Shown here piece by piece: positions 6,929-14,657 of a stretch of DNA of 26,348 nt. The number at the start of each line of letters is the position of its first letter. Position 1 is the first letter of the stretch. Under the pieces are notes generated by a model. It did not search any database and was not told where the DNA came from. It worked only from the letters and a program-made list of their open reading frames with translations. The position numbers were made by a program, and so were the translations under genes. Location: positions 1-26,348 of the forward strand of contig DLND01000131.1 of the NCBI GenBank assembly GCA_002476905.1, in the 5' to 3' direction. This DNA is from Flavobacteriales bacterium UBA7519. Its GTDB lineage: Bacteria; Bacteroidota; Bacteroidia; Flavobacteriales; Weeksellaceae.

Positions 6929-8974
6929 ATGAACGCTCCACAAGCTAAAAAAATAGATAAACTTCTAGAAATCCATAACGATAAAAGAAATGACCCTTAT
7001 TTCTGGATGAACGAAAAAGAAAACCCCGATGTGATCCAATATCTTGAGGAGGAAAATGCTTATTGTGATTTTGTGATGAAGGATACCGAAGATCTCCAAA
7101 ACGAATTATTTGAGGAGATGAAGGCTCGTTATAAAAAAGATGATGAGTCGTTACCATATTTTTTCAACGGATATTGGTACATAGTTCGTTATGAGGAAGG
7201 TAGAGAATATCCAATTTTTTCCAGAAAGTTCCGGACTTTGGAAAACGAAGAAGAAATACTTTTGGATGCCAATATTCTGGCGGAAGACGAAGCATTTTTC
7301 GAGACTGGAAGTATTTCTGTAAGTGTTAATAACGAGGTCATTGCCTATTCTACAGATACAGTGGGAAGACGGATTTATACCATTTTTTTCAAGAATATCG
7401 TAACAGGAGAAGTTTACCCAGACGTCATAGAAAACACTACCGGAAAAGCAGTTTGGGCAGGTGATAATGAACATGTTTTCTACATCAGAAAAGATGCTAG
7501 CTTACGGGCATTCCAAATCTACCGCCATAAACTGGGAACCAATCCCGAAAATGATATTTTAATTTATCATGAGGAGGACGAAACTTTTGATGTAAGCCTT
7601 TTCAAAACCAAATCATTGGAGTATATTTTCATCGCATCATCCTCCACTAACGGAGATGAAATGAGATTTATTCCAGCCAATAATGTTTTTGCAGATTGGA
7701 CGATTGTTCAGCCAAGAATAGAGGATTTGGAATATTCTGTAGAACATTATGAGGATGATTTTTACATCATTACGAATGCCGATGATTCTACCAATTTCAA
7801 GATTGTAAAAACTAAAGTTGATAAACCGTCTATGGAACATTGGCAGGATTTCATTCCGCATAGAGAAAATGTTCTATTGGAAGGTTTTGAGATTTTCAGA
7901 AACTATTTCGTGCTGGAAGAACGCGAAAAAGGTCTTTTGCAAATTAACATTATTGATAATCAAAACAATAACTCCTATTACCTACCTTTCTCAGATCCGA
8001 CTTACACAGCTTATATTGGTATTAATCTGGAGTTTGACACAGATATTTTGCGGTTCGGTTACACATCATTAACCAAACCAGCTTCCACTTTCGAATATAA
8101 TATGAAAGAAAAAACCACCGCTCTTCTGAAACAACAGGAAGTTTTGGGAGGTAAATTCTTTGCAGAAAATTATATCTCAGAAAGAATTTGGGCAACGGCA
8201 AGAGACGGAAAAGAGGTTGCTATTTCTTTGGTTTATCATAAAGATACTAAAAAATCTGCTGACACTCCATTGTTACTCTACGGTTACGGAAGTTACGGAC
8301 ACACAGTTGATGCAAGTTTTTCCAGCGTGAGATTATCTCTTTTGGATAGAGGTTTTATTTATGCAATTGCCCATATCAGAGGTGGCGAATATCTTGGTCG
8401 TGAATGGTATGAAGATGGAAAAATGCTTCAGAAAAAGAATACATTTTTTGATTTTATCGATTCAGCAAAACACTTAATATCAGAAAATTATACATCTCCA
8501 AAACATCTTTACGCAATGGGCGGAAGCGCAGGTGGATTGCTTATGGGAGCTGTGATGAATTACAACCCAGAACTTTTCAACGGTATTGTGGCGCAGGTTC
8601 CTTTTGTAGATGTTGTAACCACGATGCTGGACGAAACAATACCTTTAACAACTGGAGAATACGACGAATGGGGAAATCCGAATGAAAAAGAATATTACGA
8701 TTATATGAAATCCTACTCGCCTTACGACAATATCGAAGCGAAAAATTATCCTAATATTTTGATAACAACCGGTTTCCACGATTCCCAAGTTCAGTACTGG
8801 GAGCCTGCAAAATGGACGGCGAAATTGAGAGATTTGAAAACCGACAATAATATTTTGATTTTCAAAACTGATATGAGTTCCGGCCACGGTGGCGCAAGCG
8901 GAAGATTCGAAAGTTTGAAAGAAATAGCTTTAGAGTATGCGTTTTTGTTTAAAGTTGAAGGTTTAAAAAATTAA
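6929..8974 (+). CDS. ptrB: Oligopeptidase B (protease II), S9A serine peptidase
   Basis: The 681-residue protein is a prolyl-oligopeptidase-fold enzyme with an N-terminal seven-bladed propeller (about 70-400) and a C-terminal alpha/beta hydrolase domain. The triad is Ser533 in GGSAGG, Asp618 in FHDSQV and His653 in SGHGG, one residue off the E. coli OpdB numbering. The segment VPFVDVVTTMLD followed by TTGE-x-D-EWGNP is diagnostic. Glu577 and Asp579 occupy the acidic substrate-binding positions, so cleavage after Arg or Lys in short peptides is expected. No signal peptide is present, so it is probably cytoplasmic. It has its own promoter-like element, and a small unknown gene starts 2 bases after its stop. 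Confidence 0.95.
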   Translation: MNAPQAKKIDKLLEIHNDKRNDPYFWMNEKENPDVIQYLEEENAYCDFVMKDTEDLQNELFEEMKARYKKDDESLPYFFNGYWYIVRYEEGREYPIFSRKFRTLENEEEILLDANILAEDEAFFETGSISVSVNNEVIAYSTDTVGRRIYTIFFKNIVTGEVYPDVIENTTGKAVWAGDNEHVFYIRKDASLRAFQIYRHKLGTNPENDILIYHEEDETFDVSLFKTKSLEYIFIASSSTNGDEMRFIPANNVFADWTIVQPRIEDLEYSVEHYEDDFYIITNADDSTNFKIVKTKVDKPSMEHWQDFIPHRENVLLEGFEIFRNYFVLEEREKGLLQINIIDNQNNNSYYLPFSDPTYTAYIGINLEFDTDILRFGYTSLTKPASTFEYNMKEKTTALLKQQEVLGGKFFAENYISERIWATARDGKEVAISLVYHKDTKKSADTPLLLYGYGSYGHTVDASFSSVRLSLLDRGFIYAIAHIRGGEYLGREWYEDGKMLQKKNTFFDFIDSAKHLISENYTSPKHLYAMGGSAGGLLMGAVMNYNPELFNGIVAQVPFVDVVTTMLDETIPLTTGEYDEWGNPNEKEYYDYMKSYSPYDNIEAKNYPNILITTGFHDSQVQYWEPAKWTAKLRDLKTDNNILIFKTDMSSGHGGASGRFESLKEIALEYAFLFKVEGLKN

Positions 8975-8976
8975 TT

Positions 8977-9321
8977 ATGACAGAATCCGAAATCTGGAAA
9001 AAAATAGAACACTTTTTTGAAATTAACTTTCAAACTGAGAAAAACCCTCCAATAGAAACGTTTCTATTCATTATTGGCGTTCAGGAATTGGGAAGTGGAC
9101 AACAGAAATTCACGAAGGATGATAAAGTCAATTTGGTTCACATTGCTGTTTGCAGGTTGTTGGAACCTTTTGGATATTACAAATTCACGCATTATGAAGA
9201 TGGCTGGCCACAATTTGAAAAGTTAGATGACCTTCCGGAATTGAAACCCAATGAACAATCGCTTCTTATGAAAAAAGCGATTATCCAATATTTTATTGAT
9301 GAGGAAATTGAGTTGATATGA
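8977..9321 (+). CDS. Small conserved-looking protein of unknown function
   Basis: The 114-residue acidic, soluble protein is not one I can name. Its ATG lies 2 bases after the oligopeptidase B stop, so translation is almost certainly coupled. Visible features are an N-terminal helix (ESEIWKKIEHFFEINF), a middle hydrophobic segment (TFLFIIGVQELG, about 29-40), a central Cys in VHIAVCRLLEPFGYY, and a C-terminal helix (LLMKKAIIQYFIDEEIELI). There is no signal peptide or membrane segment. Its stop codon is covered by one arm of a long inverted repeat shared with the convergent SRPBCC gene. Base use is like its neighbours. Confidence 0.8.
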   Translation: MTESEIWKKIEHFFEINFQTEKNPPIETFLFIIGVQELGSGQQKFTKDDKVNLVHIAVCRLLEPFGYYKFTHYEDGWPQFEKLDDLPELKPNEQSLLMKKAIIQYFIDEEIELI

Positions 9322-9381
9322 TAATTTGGTAATTTGTTGATTATACGATTAATATCCTACTCAACAAATTATCAAATCATC
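9320..9381. terminator. AT-rich inverted repeat between convergent genes
   Basis: Two 21-base arms (9320-9340 and 9361-9381) are complementary at 19 positions around a 20-base centre. Each arm overlaps one stop codon, TGA at 9319-9321 on plus and TGA at 9379-9377 on minus. The position suits a bidirectional 3' end for both transcripts. The arms are AT-rich and lack a separate T-run, so termination is inferred. Confidence 0.5.
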
Positions 9382-9862
9382 GATTTAACAAATCCTCCAA
9401 CTGATTCAGTCCCATTTTGAAACCTTCCTCAAATCCCATTTCAACAAGCTGATTCAGTTCTTCTTGGGAATTGAAATGCAGATTGAAAGTCATTCTCGTT
9501 CCTTCATCAATTCCTGTGAAACCTATTAACCAAGCAGTTTGTGGCAAATCTGTCTTGACTTTTCCTTTTTCATCTGCAAAAGCATCTGTCCAAGCAATAC
9601 TTCTGTGTGGCATTATTTCGCCGTAACTGGCTAAGGCAAATTCTTTTTCTCCGTCCGGACCTTTCATGGCGTACAACCAAATACCATTTTCGCGGAAATC
9701 CATTTTTTCGGTTTCACATTGCCAAGGTTTTGGTGCCCACCATTGGTCAATCAATTCTGACTTTGTGAAGTAATCCCAAAGTGTGGAAACATCAGCCTTA
9801 TAAACCTTCATCACATAAACTCCGGTATCTGAATCCTTATTAAAAACAATTTCTGAGTTCAT
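9377..9862 (-). CDS. SRPBCC (AHSA1-like) domain protein
   Basis: The 161-residue protein is a single START/Bet v1-like (SRPBCC) domain of the AHSA1 type. Typical marks are the helix STLWDYFTKSELIDQWWAPK (26-45), the strand CETEKMDFRENGIWLYAM followed by GPDG, and a C-terminal helix (GFEEGFKMGLNQLEDLL). Such proteins have a hydrophobic ligand cavity. Members act in stress responses or polyketide chemistry, but most bacterial ones are uncharacterised, so no ligand is assigned. It has no signal peptide. The gene converges on the small unknown gene and diverges from the histidine kinase gene. No promoter was recognised for it. Confidence 0.88.
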   Translation of the reverse strand: MNSEIVFNKDSDTGVYVMKVYKADVSTLWDYFTKSELIDQWWAPKPWQCETEKMDFRENGIWLYAMKGPDGEKEFALASYGEIMPHRSIAWTDAFADEKGKVKTDLPQTAWLIGFTGIDEGTRMTFNLHFNSQEELNQLVEMGFEEGFKMGLNQLEDLLNR

Positions 9863-9923
9863 AACGATTTCTTTTTTATAAAATTAATTATAAAAAATCA
9901 CACCAATCTTTTTCTTATGGCAA

Positions 9924-9931
9924 TATATTTG
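9924..9931 (+). promoter_or_regulatory. -7 promoter element for the kinase-regulator operon
   Basis: TATATTTG matches TAnnTTTG. It predicts a leader of about 115 bases before the ATG at 10053. No convincing -33 TTG was found at the right distance. Confidence 0.45.
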
Positions 9932-10052
9932 ATATTCACAATAAAATGTTAAAAAATCATGTTTTAGGAAATTTTTGATAATTTTATGTGGTTATTATTG
10001 TGTCGATATTCTTAAAAGAAGTAATTTTAACGTTTCAAAATTAATAATAATA

Positions 10053-11594
10053 ATGAATAACAAATTTATTCCTATTATTTCTGTGTTTATGACGATTTCC
10101 ATGGTGGTCTTCGTTTCATTACAGTTATATTGGATTAAAGAATTATATGGCGCATTGGAACAGGATTTTTCTAATAAAGTCTATTCAGCGTTGGAAACAT
10201 CTACCCAAAAAGTTAATCAAATCGAGGTTAATAAATATTGGAATGACACCTACAAAAATGTGGGGCGTGAAGTGCTTGCGTCGAAAGATCAACCAATCAA
10301 AACCTATATTCAGCAAAGTTCGGACTCTGCAAACCGTTCAAATATCCTTTTCCAGACCAGCATTGTCGAAAAGCAAAATATCCCTGTTTCCGCCAAAGGT
10401 GACACGCTTTACACCACTAAATTATATAAAGATGAAGGTCAGCTAAAGTTGAAACGAAGCACGCCTGAACCGCTTACGACAAACATCAGCCGAGATATTG
10501 ACAATAATTCTTATCAGATGAAGGAGTTTGCAAGGCTCAGCGCAACAAATCTTCCGATCGAGAAAAGAGTGGACAGTAAGATCATTGACTCTGTGGTTAC
10601 TAAAGAGCTTAGATTGAAAGGGATTGATACAAAATTTGGATTCGGCGTTATCAATAAAACTAACCAGTTAACTAGTATTGCAAACAACATTTATCTGGAC
10701 CAAAAAGATAAAACCAATTATACTTATCCGCTTTTTACAGACAGTAAAGACAGGACTTTGTTTACATTGGCACTGGTCTTTCCAAGAAAAGATTACTCTT
10801 TGGTAAAACATAATCTTCCAATGCTTTTGGGGACTTTTATATCACTGCTTACGATCCTTGGAATTTATATTATCTCGATTAATTATATGATGAGACAGAA
10901 AAAGATTGCCGAAATCAAAACCGATTTCATCAATAATATGTCTCACGAGTTCAAAACACCATTGGCAACAATTTCCGTGGCATCGGATTCTCTGGCTAAC
11001 GATAAGATTGCTACCGATCCGGATAAGGTTAAGTATTATTCCGGACTCATCAAACAGGAAAACCTGAGGATGAAAAAACAGGTAGAAACCGTTCTGAATA
11101 TGTCCAAATTGGAACGCAATGAAATGCCGCTTCATCTAAAAGAAACGAACGTGCGGGAACTGATTAAAAGCATTGCAGAATCTTTCCAATTGATCGTCAA
11201 CGAGAGAAACGGAAGTCTTATAACTGAGTTCAACGCTACCAAATACAATTTCAGAGTTGATGAGTTTCACTTGTCGAATGCATTGATCAACTTGCTGGAT
11301 AATGCCAACAAATATTCCCCTGAAACACCGGAAATAAAGCTTTCTACTAGAAATGAAGGTAATTGGTATGTTATCGAAATTTCAGACAAAGGAATGGGAA
11401 TGGAATCGCAAAATAAGAACAAGATCTTTGAAAAATTCTTTCGTGAGGAAACGGGAAATATCCACAACGTAAAGGGACAAGGCCTTGGTTTGTCTTATGT
11501 AAAGAAAATTGTGGAAATCCACAAAGGTCAAATCCTCGTAGATTCTCATAAAGGAAAAGGAAGTACATTCACTATAAAATTACCGATGGTGTAA
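10053..11594 (+). CDS. Sensor histidine kinase, RprX-like
   Basis: From the ATG at 10053 the protein has 513 residues. A longer frame from 9975 adds 26 residues that do not look like protein and displaces the natural N-terminal membrane segment, so the later start is chosen. Domains are membrane segment 1 (about 5-26), a periplasmic sensor region (about 30-255) without a family I recognise, and membrane segment 2 (about 257-278). Then comes a dimerisation/phosphoacceptor domain with His298 in MSHEFKTP, and an ATPase domain with N box NLLDNANKYS, G1 SDKGMGM, F box KIFEKFF and G2 GQGLGLS. There is no HAMP domain between membrane and catalytic core, as is common in Bacteroidota. The partner regulator follows after 87 bases. 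Overall it resembles RprX of Bacteroides; the signal is unknown. Confidence 0.93.
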   Translation: MNNKFIPIISVFMTISMVVFVSLQLYWIKELYGALEQDFSNKVYSALETSTQKVNQIEVNKYWNDTYKNVGREVLASKDQPIKTYIQQSSDSANRSNILFQTSIVEKQNIPVSAKGDTLYTTKLYKDEGQLKLKRSTPEPLTTNISRDIDNNSYQMKEFARLSATNLPIEKRVDSKIIDSVVTKELRLKGIDTKFGFGVINKTNQLTSIANNIYLDQKDKTNYTYPLFTDSKDRTLFTLALVFPRKDYSLVKHNLPMLLGTFISLLTILGIYIISINYMMRQKKIAEIKTDFINNMSHEFKTPLATISVASDSLANDKIATDPDKVKYYSGLIKQENLRMKKQVETVLNMSKLERNEMPLHLKETNVRELIKSIAESFQLIVNERNGSLITEFNATKYNFRVDEFHLSNALINLLDNANKYSPETPEIKLSTRNEGNWYVIEISDKGMGMESQNKNKIFEKFFREETGNIHNVKGQGLGLSYVKKIVEIHKGQILVDSHKGKGSTFTIKLPMV

Positions 11595-11681
11595 TTTTTA
11601 GCAATAGTAAAGTTAAAATTAACAAATCAAAATATAAACAAAAGGAAGAATCTATAAATCTTCATTATTAATTTAAAAACA

Positions 11682-12371
11682 ATGAGCAATAGAATATTAT
11701 TAGTAGAAGACGACCAGAGTTTTGGGGCAGTTCTTAAAGATTATCTGACGATAAATAACTTCGAGGTAACATTAGCTACCGATGGAGAGATGGGACTAAA
11801 AGAATTCACGGAAAAAGAATTTGATATTTGTATTTTCGATGTGATGATGCCTAAAAAAGACGGATTTTCTCTTGCTGAAGACGTGAAAAAAATCGATAAA
11901 AATACACCGATTATTTTCCTGACGGCAAGAAACATGAGAGAAGACATCCTGAAAGGCTATCAGATAGGAGCGGATGACTATATTACAAAACCATTCGACA
12001 CAGAGTTACTTCTGTATAAGATTAAAGCAATTCTGCAAAGAAGTGCCGTTTTGGAAAATGAAGATCAGGAGCAGTTCAAGATTAGTAATATTTTCTTCGA
12101 CTCTATGCTGAGACAGTTGAGAGTGGGTGATAATGAATATAAACTGTCTCCAAAGGAAAACGAGCTTCTGAAATTGCTTTGCATCCACAGAAATGATTTT
12201 ATGCCGAGAGATCTGGCACTTAGAAAAATCTGGAAAAAGGAAAACTATTTCACAGCCAGAAGTATGGATGTCTATATCGCCAAACTTAGAAAACTTCTTA
12301 AAGACGACGAAGGTCTGGAAATCATCAACGTTCACGGCGAAGGTTTCCGATTATTGGTAAAGAATCCATAA
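11682..12371 (+). CDS. OmpR-family response regulator, RprY-like
   Basis: The 229-residue protein has a receiver domain (about 3-118) with acidic residues Glu9-Asp10-Asp11, phosphoacceptor Asp53 (IFDVMMPKKDG), Thr81 and Lys103 (ITKPF). Its winged-helix DNA-binding domain (about 132-226) contains KLSPKENELLKLLC and the recognition segment ARSMDVYIAKLRKLL, ending in INVHGEGFRL. It closely resembles RprY of Bacteroides, and the kinase directly upstream is RprX-like. All residues needed for phosphotransfer are present. The pair probably forms one operon from the promoter near 9924 and ends at the hairpin at 12386. Target genes cannot be read from the window. Confidence 0.94.
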   Translation: MSNRILLVEDDQSFGAVLKDYLTINNFEVTLATDGEMGLKEFTEKEFDICIFDVMMPKKDGFSLAEDVKKIDKNTPIIFLTARNMREDILKGYQIGADDYITKPFDTELLLYKIKAILQRSAVLENEDQEQFKISNIFFDSMLRQLRVGDNEYKLSPKENELLKLLCIHRNDFMPRDLALRKIWKKENYFTARSMDVYIAKLRKLLKDDEGLEIINVHGEGFRLLVKNP

Positions 12372-12385
12372 TAATTATCAATCAT

Positions 12386-12423
12386 AAAAAACCCTTCAGA
12401 TTTACTATTCTAAAGGGTTTTTT
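12386..12423. terminator. Bidirectional terminator
   Basis: AAAAAACCCTT (12386-12396) and AAGGGTTTTTT (12413-12423) form an 11-bp perfect stem with T-runs on both strands. It serves both the response regulator (plus) and the L,D-transpeptidase (minus). Confidence 0.9.
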
Positions 12424-12445
12424 ATGCGATAGAAAAGAGGAATTA

Positions 12446-13246
12446 TCAATTCGTAGCTATTTTCTGTTGCTCCAAAGAATCCAGGATTTTATCTTTCTGC
12501 TCACTTCCTTTAAGCCATTGCGAGCCGGCAAGATAGTTTTGGTCTGGATAATAAATAAAAAGACAAGTCTGATTTTTTATCGTGTTGATAATAGGCTCGG
12601 CCAGCTCTCTTGGGACAGCAGGACATCCCCAGCTTCTCCCAAGTCTTTTTTCTGCTTTAATAAAATCTTCGCTGACATAATTGGCGCCGTGCATCACTAT
12701 GCAACGTTCCAGAGCAGCATCATTATAGCCTTTATCCATCCCGAATAAACGCAGGGAATAGCCATTGTCACCGGTATACGTTTGCTCTGTGATGTAAAAT
12801 CCAAGGCTGGACTGGTGCGAGTTTTCTACATTAGAAAACTGGGTTGCAAACTCTTCTCCTGTTCCTTTTCCGTGTGCTACAAGCGAATTAAAAAGCACTT
12901 TTTTCTCGTCCACGTTAATGACCCAAAGTCTTTTTTTGTTAGAAGACAAGCTGAAATCACATATAGAAAGCAGGTTAGCCGTTGGCTGCAGTTTACCGGA
13001 TTTTTTCAAATTTTGGAATCCTAAATAAGCTTTATCAAAGACTTCAAAATTCAATGTTTCATCCGCAAACTGTAGCTGTCTGTAGATTTCTTCAGCTGGG
13101 CTTTTTGGAGAGAAATTCTTTTTTGGCGTCAGCTTAATTTCTTTTACTGACAAGGGTTGCAGAGATTTTTGGTTCTCGGAACCTGACGGGTAAAAAGAGG
13201 TTGTCACAAGGTAAATCAAGCATAACAATAAAGGGAATTTCTTCAT
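12446..13246 (-). CDS. L,D-transpeptidase-like cell-wall protein (YkuD_2 type)
   Basis: The 266-residue protein has an N-terminal signal or anchor segment (about 4-19). Its catalytic domain matches the murein L,D-transpeptidase-like family found in Bacteroidota. The motif is HGANY (His186) followed by SWGCPAVPRE, with Cys208 as the likely nucleophile. The conserved upstream part includes LWVINVDEKKVLFNSLVAHGKGTG, continuing to SSLGFYIT. Such enzymes crosslink peptidoglycan through meso-diaminopimelate or attach proteins to it; which one applies here is unknown. A perfect -7 element, TAATTTTG, lies at 13280-13287 on the minus strand. The gene is monocistronic between a terminator and a divergent nitrilase gene. 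Confidence 0.87.
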   Translation of the reverse strand: MKKFPLLLCLIYLVTTSFYPSGSENQKSLQPLSVKEIKLTPKKNFSPKSPAEEIYRQLQFADETLNFEVFDKAYLGFQNLKKSGKLQPTANLLSICDFSLSSNKKRLWVINVDEKKVLFNSLVAHGKGTGEEFATQFSNVENSHQSSLGFYITEQTYTGDNGYSLRLFGMDKGYNDAALERCIVMHGANYVSEDFIKAEKRLGRSWGCPAVPRELAEPIINTIKNQTCLFIYYPDQNYLAGSQWLKGSEQKDKILDSLEQQKIATN

Positions 13247-13279
13247 TAATTATTTTATTAAGTTTTAAATTTAGTGGTG

Positions 13280-13287
13280 CAAAATTA
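13280..13287 (-). promoter_or_regulatory. -7 promoter element for the L,D-transpeptidase gene
   Basis: On the minus strand TAATTTTG matches TAnnTTTG, 34 bases before the ATG. The nearest upstream TTTG is 25 bases away, rather far for a -33 element. The same 187-base divergent gap holds no other clear feature, and no promoter for the plus-strand nitrilase gene was recognised. Confidence 0.5.
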
Positions 13288-13433
13288 TATATAAACCATA
13301 ATCAGATTGTTACAAACTAAAATTTTTAACGGTTTTTTAATAAACTTTAACGGAATAAGATATGAGATAATCGATTTTTATTAAGATAATATTATGATCA
13401 AAATCTTTCAAAGTTATAACTTGCAGTAAATTT

Positions 13434-14210
13434 ATGAGAATGTCATCACTAAAAATTGCAGGTTTGAATTTGGATATTATCTGGAAAAATAAAGAGGCCA
13501 ATTTCCAGCTGATCGAGCGGGAATTGAGTTTGGTTGAAGCTGATTTATTCCTTCTTCCGGAGATGTTTTCTACTGGATTTTGTATGGAAGCCGATGAGGT
13601 TGCAGACAGAAACGAAGAAACACTTAAGTGGATGAAATCATTTGCGAAAAATAAAAATTCAGCAGTCGCAGGAAGTGCTTCTGTTATAGACAATGAAAAA
13701 TTCTACAACCGGTTTTACTTTGTTTATCCGGATGGTCAATTTGAATATTACAATAAAAGACATCTGTTTTCATATTCAGGTGAAGACAAAATATATACAG
13801 CCGGTAAAGAACGAAAAATAATTGATTACAAAGGATTTAAGATTCTGTTACAAGTTTGTTTTGATTTGCGTTTCCCGGTTTTTTCTAGAAATCAGAATGA
13901 TTATGACGCTGTCCTTTATGTAGCCAATTGGCCAAAATCCAGAGTAGATGCTTGGAAAACCCTTTTGAAGGCAAGATCGATAGAAAATCAGGCCTTTCTT
14001 TTTGGGTTGAATAGAACGGGAACAGACGGTTATAATTTAGAGTATGAAGAAAGCTCATTGGTTTATTTTCCGGATGGAAAAGAGATTTCTGAACGTGAAA
14101 ATAATATCATCTTTTCAGAATGGAATTTGGACGAGCTGAAAAAATTTAGGAGCAAATTTCCTTTTTTAAATGAGAGAGATGAGTTCGATATGATTGGAAA
14201 AATGCATTAA
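13434..14210 (+). CDS. Nitrilase-superfamily amidase, omega-amidase (YafV/Nit2) type
   Basis: The 258-residue protein carries the nitrilase triad: Glu43 in LLPEMF, Lys108 in YNKRHLF and Cys142 in QVCFDLRFP. The CxDLRFP sequence, MFSTGF after the Glu, and HLFSYSGED after the Lys point to the branch that includes E. coli YafV and Nit2. Those enzymes hydrolyse alpha-ketoglutaramate or deaminated glutathione as metabolite repair. Two closely spaced ATGs (13434 and 13440) are possible starts. The protein is cytoplasmic. It ends before an inverted-repeat element that should terminate it. The exact substrate is inference from family. Confidence 0.88.
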   Translation: MRMSSLKIAGLNLDIIWKNKEANFQLIERELSLVEADLFLLPEMFSTGFCMEADEVADRNEETLKWMKSFAKNKNSAVAGSASVIDNEKFYNRFYFVYPDGQFEYYNKRHLFSYSGEDKIYTAGKERKIIDYKGFKILLQVCFDLRFPVFSRNQNDYDAVLYVANWPKSRVDAWKTLLKARSIENQAFLFGLNRTGTDGYNLEYEESSLVYFPDGKEISERENNIIFSEWNLDELKKFRSKFPFLNERDEFDMIGKMH

Positions 14211-14216
14211 AAATGT

Positions 14217-14312
14217 AAAGATTGTCATTCCGGAGAAATCTAAGTTGGTGAATTTGTATCTGCTGAGATTCTTTCAGAAATCAAAGATTCGACGTAGTGA
14301 ATGACAAACTTT
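14217..14312. repeat. Extragenic inverted-repeat element, probable terminator
   Basis: Outer arms AAAG-A-TTGTCATTC (14217-14230) and GAATGACAA-A-CTTT (14299-14312) pair with one mismatch around a 68-base centre. The centre contains AGATTC twice (14266-14271 and 14285-14290) and GAGAAATCT (14233-14241), which can form smaller stems. Elements bounded by TGTCATTC and GAATGACA are, from memory, common between genes in Flavobacteriia. A T-rich tract follows at 14310-14321. It sits between the convergent nitrilase and thioredoxin genes and probably ends both transcripts. Confidence 0.65.
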
Positions 14313-14322
14313 ATTTTTTTTC

Positions 14323-14625
14323 CTAATTAGAATACCGATCCAGCAAACCCACCAAAGAATTCACATCGTGGACGCCACTTTCTTTCCAAAGCAATTCTCC
14401 ATTTTTGAAAATCGCTAAAGTAGGGACGCCCCGAACACCATTATCCGCAGCGATTGACGGAAATTGGTCCACATCAATTTTAACAATTCTTGCTTTTTCG
14501 CCAACCTGTTCTTTTACAGAATTCAAAACTGAAGACTGAACTTTGCACGGCTGACACCAAGTGGCAAAAAAATCAACGAGAACAGGACGTTCGGATTGTA
14601 TGAGTTCTTGAAATTTCTGTGACAT
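14323..14625 (-). CDS. Thioredoxin
   Basis: The 100-residue protein is a single thioredoxin domain with active site WCQPC (Cys24, Cys27) and cis-proline Pro68 in GVPT. The usual WCGPC has Gly where this protein has Gln, a change that can shift redox potential. No signal peptide is present, so it should be cytoplasmic. It is the second gene after the metallo-beta-lactamase/rhodanese protein, 31 bases apart on the same strand. A natural inference is that it reduces persulfidated products or the rhodanese cysteine of that protein. Three 7-bp repeats lie just before its start. Confidence 0.93.
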   Translation of the reverse strand: MSQKFQELIQSERPVLVDFFATWCQPCKVQSSVLNSVKEQVGEKARIVKIDVDQFPSIAADNGVRGVPTLAIFKNGELLWKESGVHDVNSLVGLLDRYSN

Positions 14626-14636
14626 TTTATTATAAT

Positions 14637-14657
14637 TTAGAGATTAGACTTTAGATT
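14637..14657. repeat. Three 7-bp tandem repeats (TTAGANN) before thioredoxin
   Basis: TTAGAGA, TTAGACT and TTAGATT follow each other with an exact 7-bp period on the plus strand. They fill most of the gap between the upstream gene's stop codon and the thioredoxin start. Another heptamer array lies before ldcA. Confidence 0.6.

Noticed and set aside
7151..7474. Minus-strand open frame of 107 codons inside oligopeptidase B
   Set aside because: It is a shadow of a strongly supported coding region, with no start context or family match.
9975..10052. N-terminal extension of the histidine kinase from the ATG at 9975
   Set aside because: The 26 added residues do not resemble a kinase N-terminus, and the ATG at 10053 puts the first membrane segment where it normally starts.
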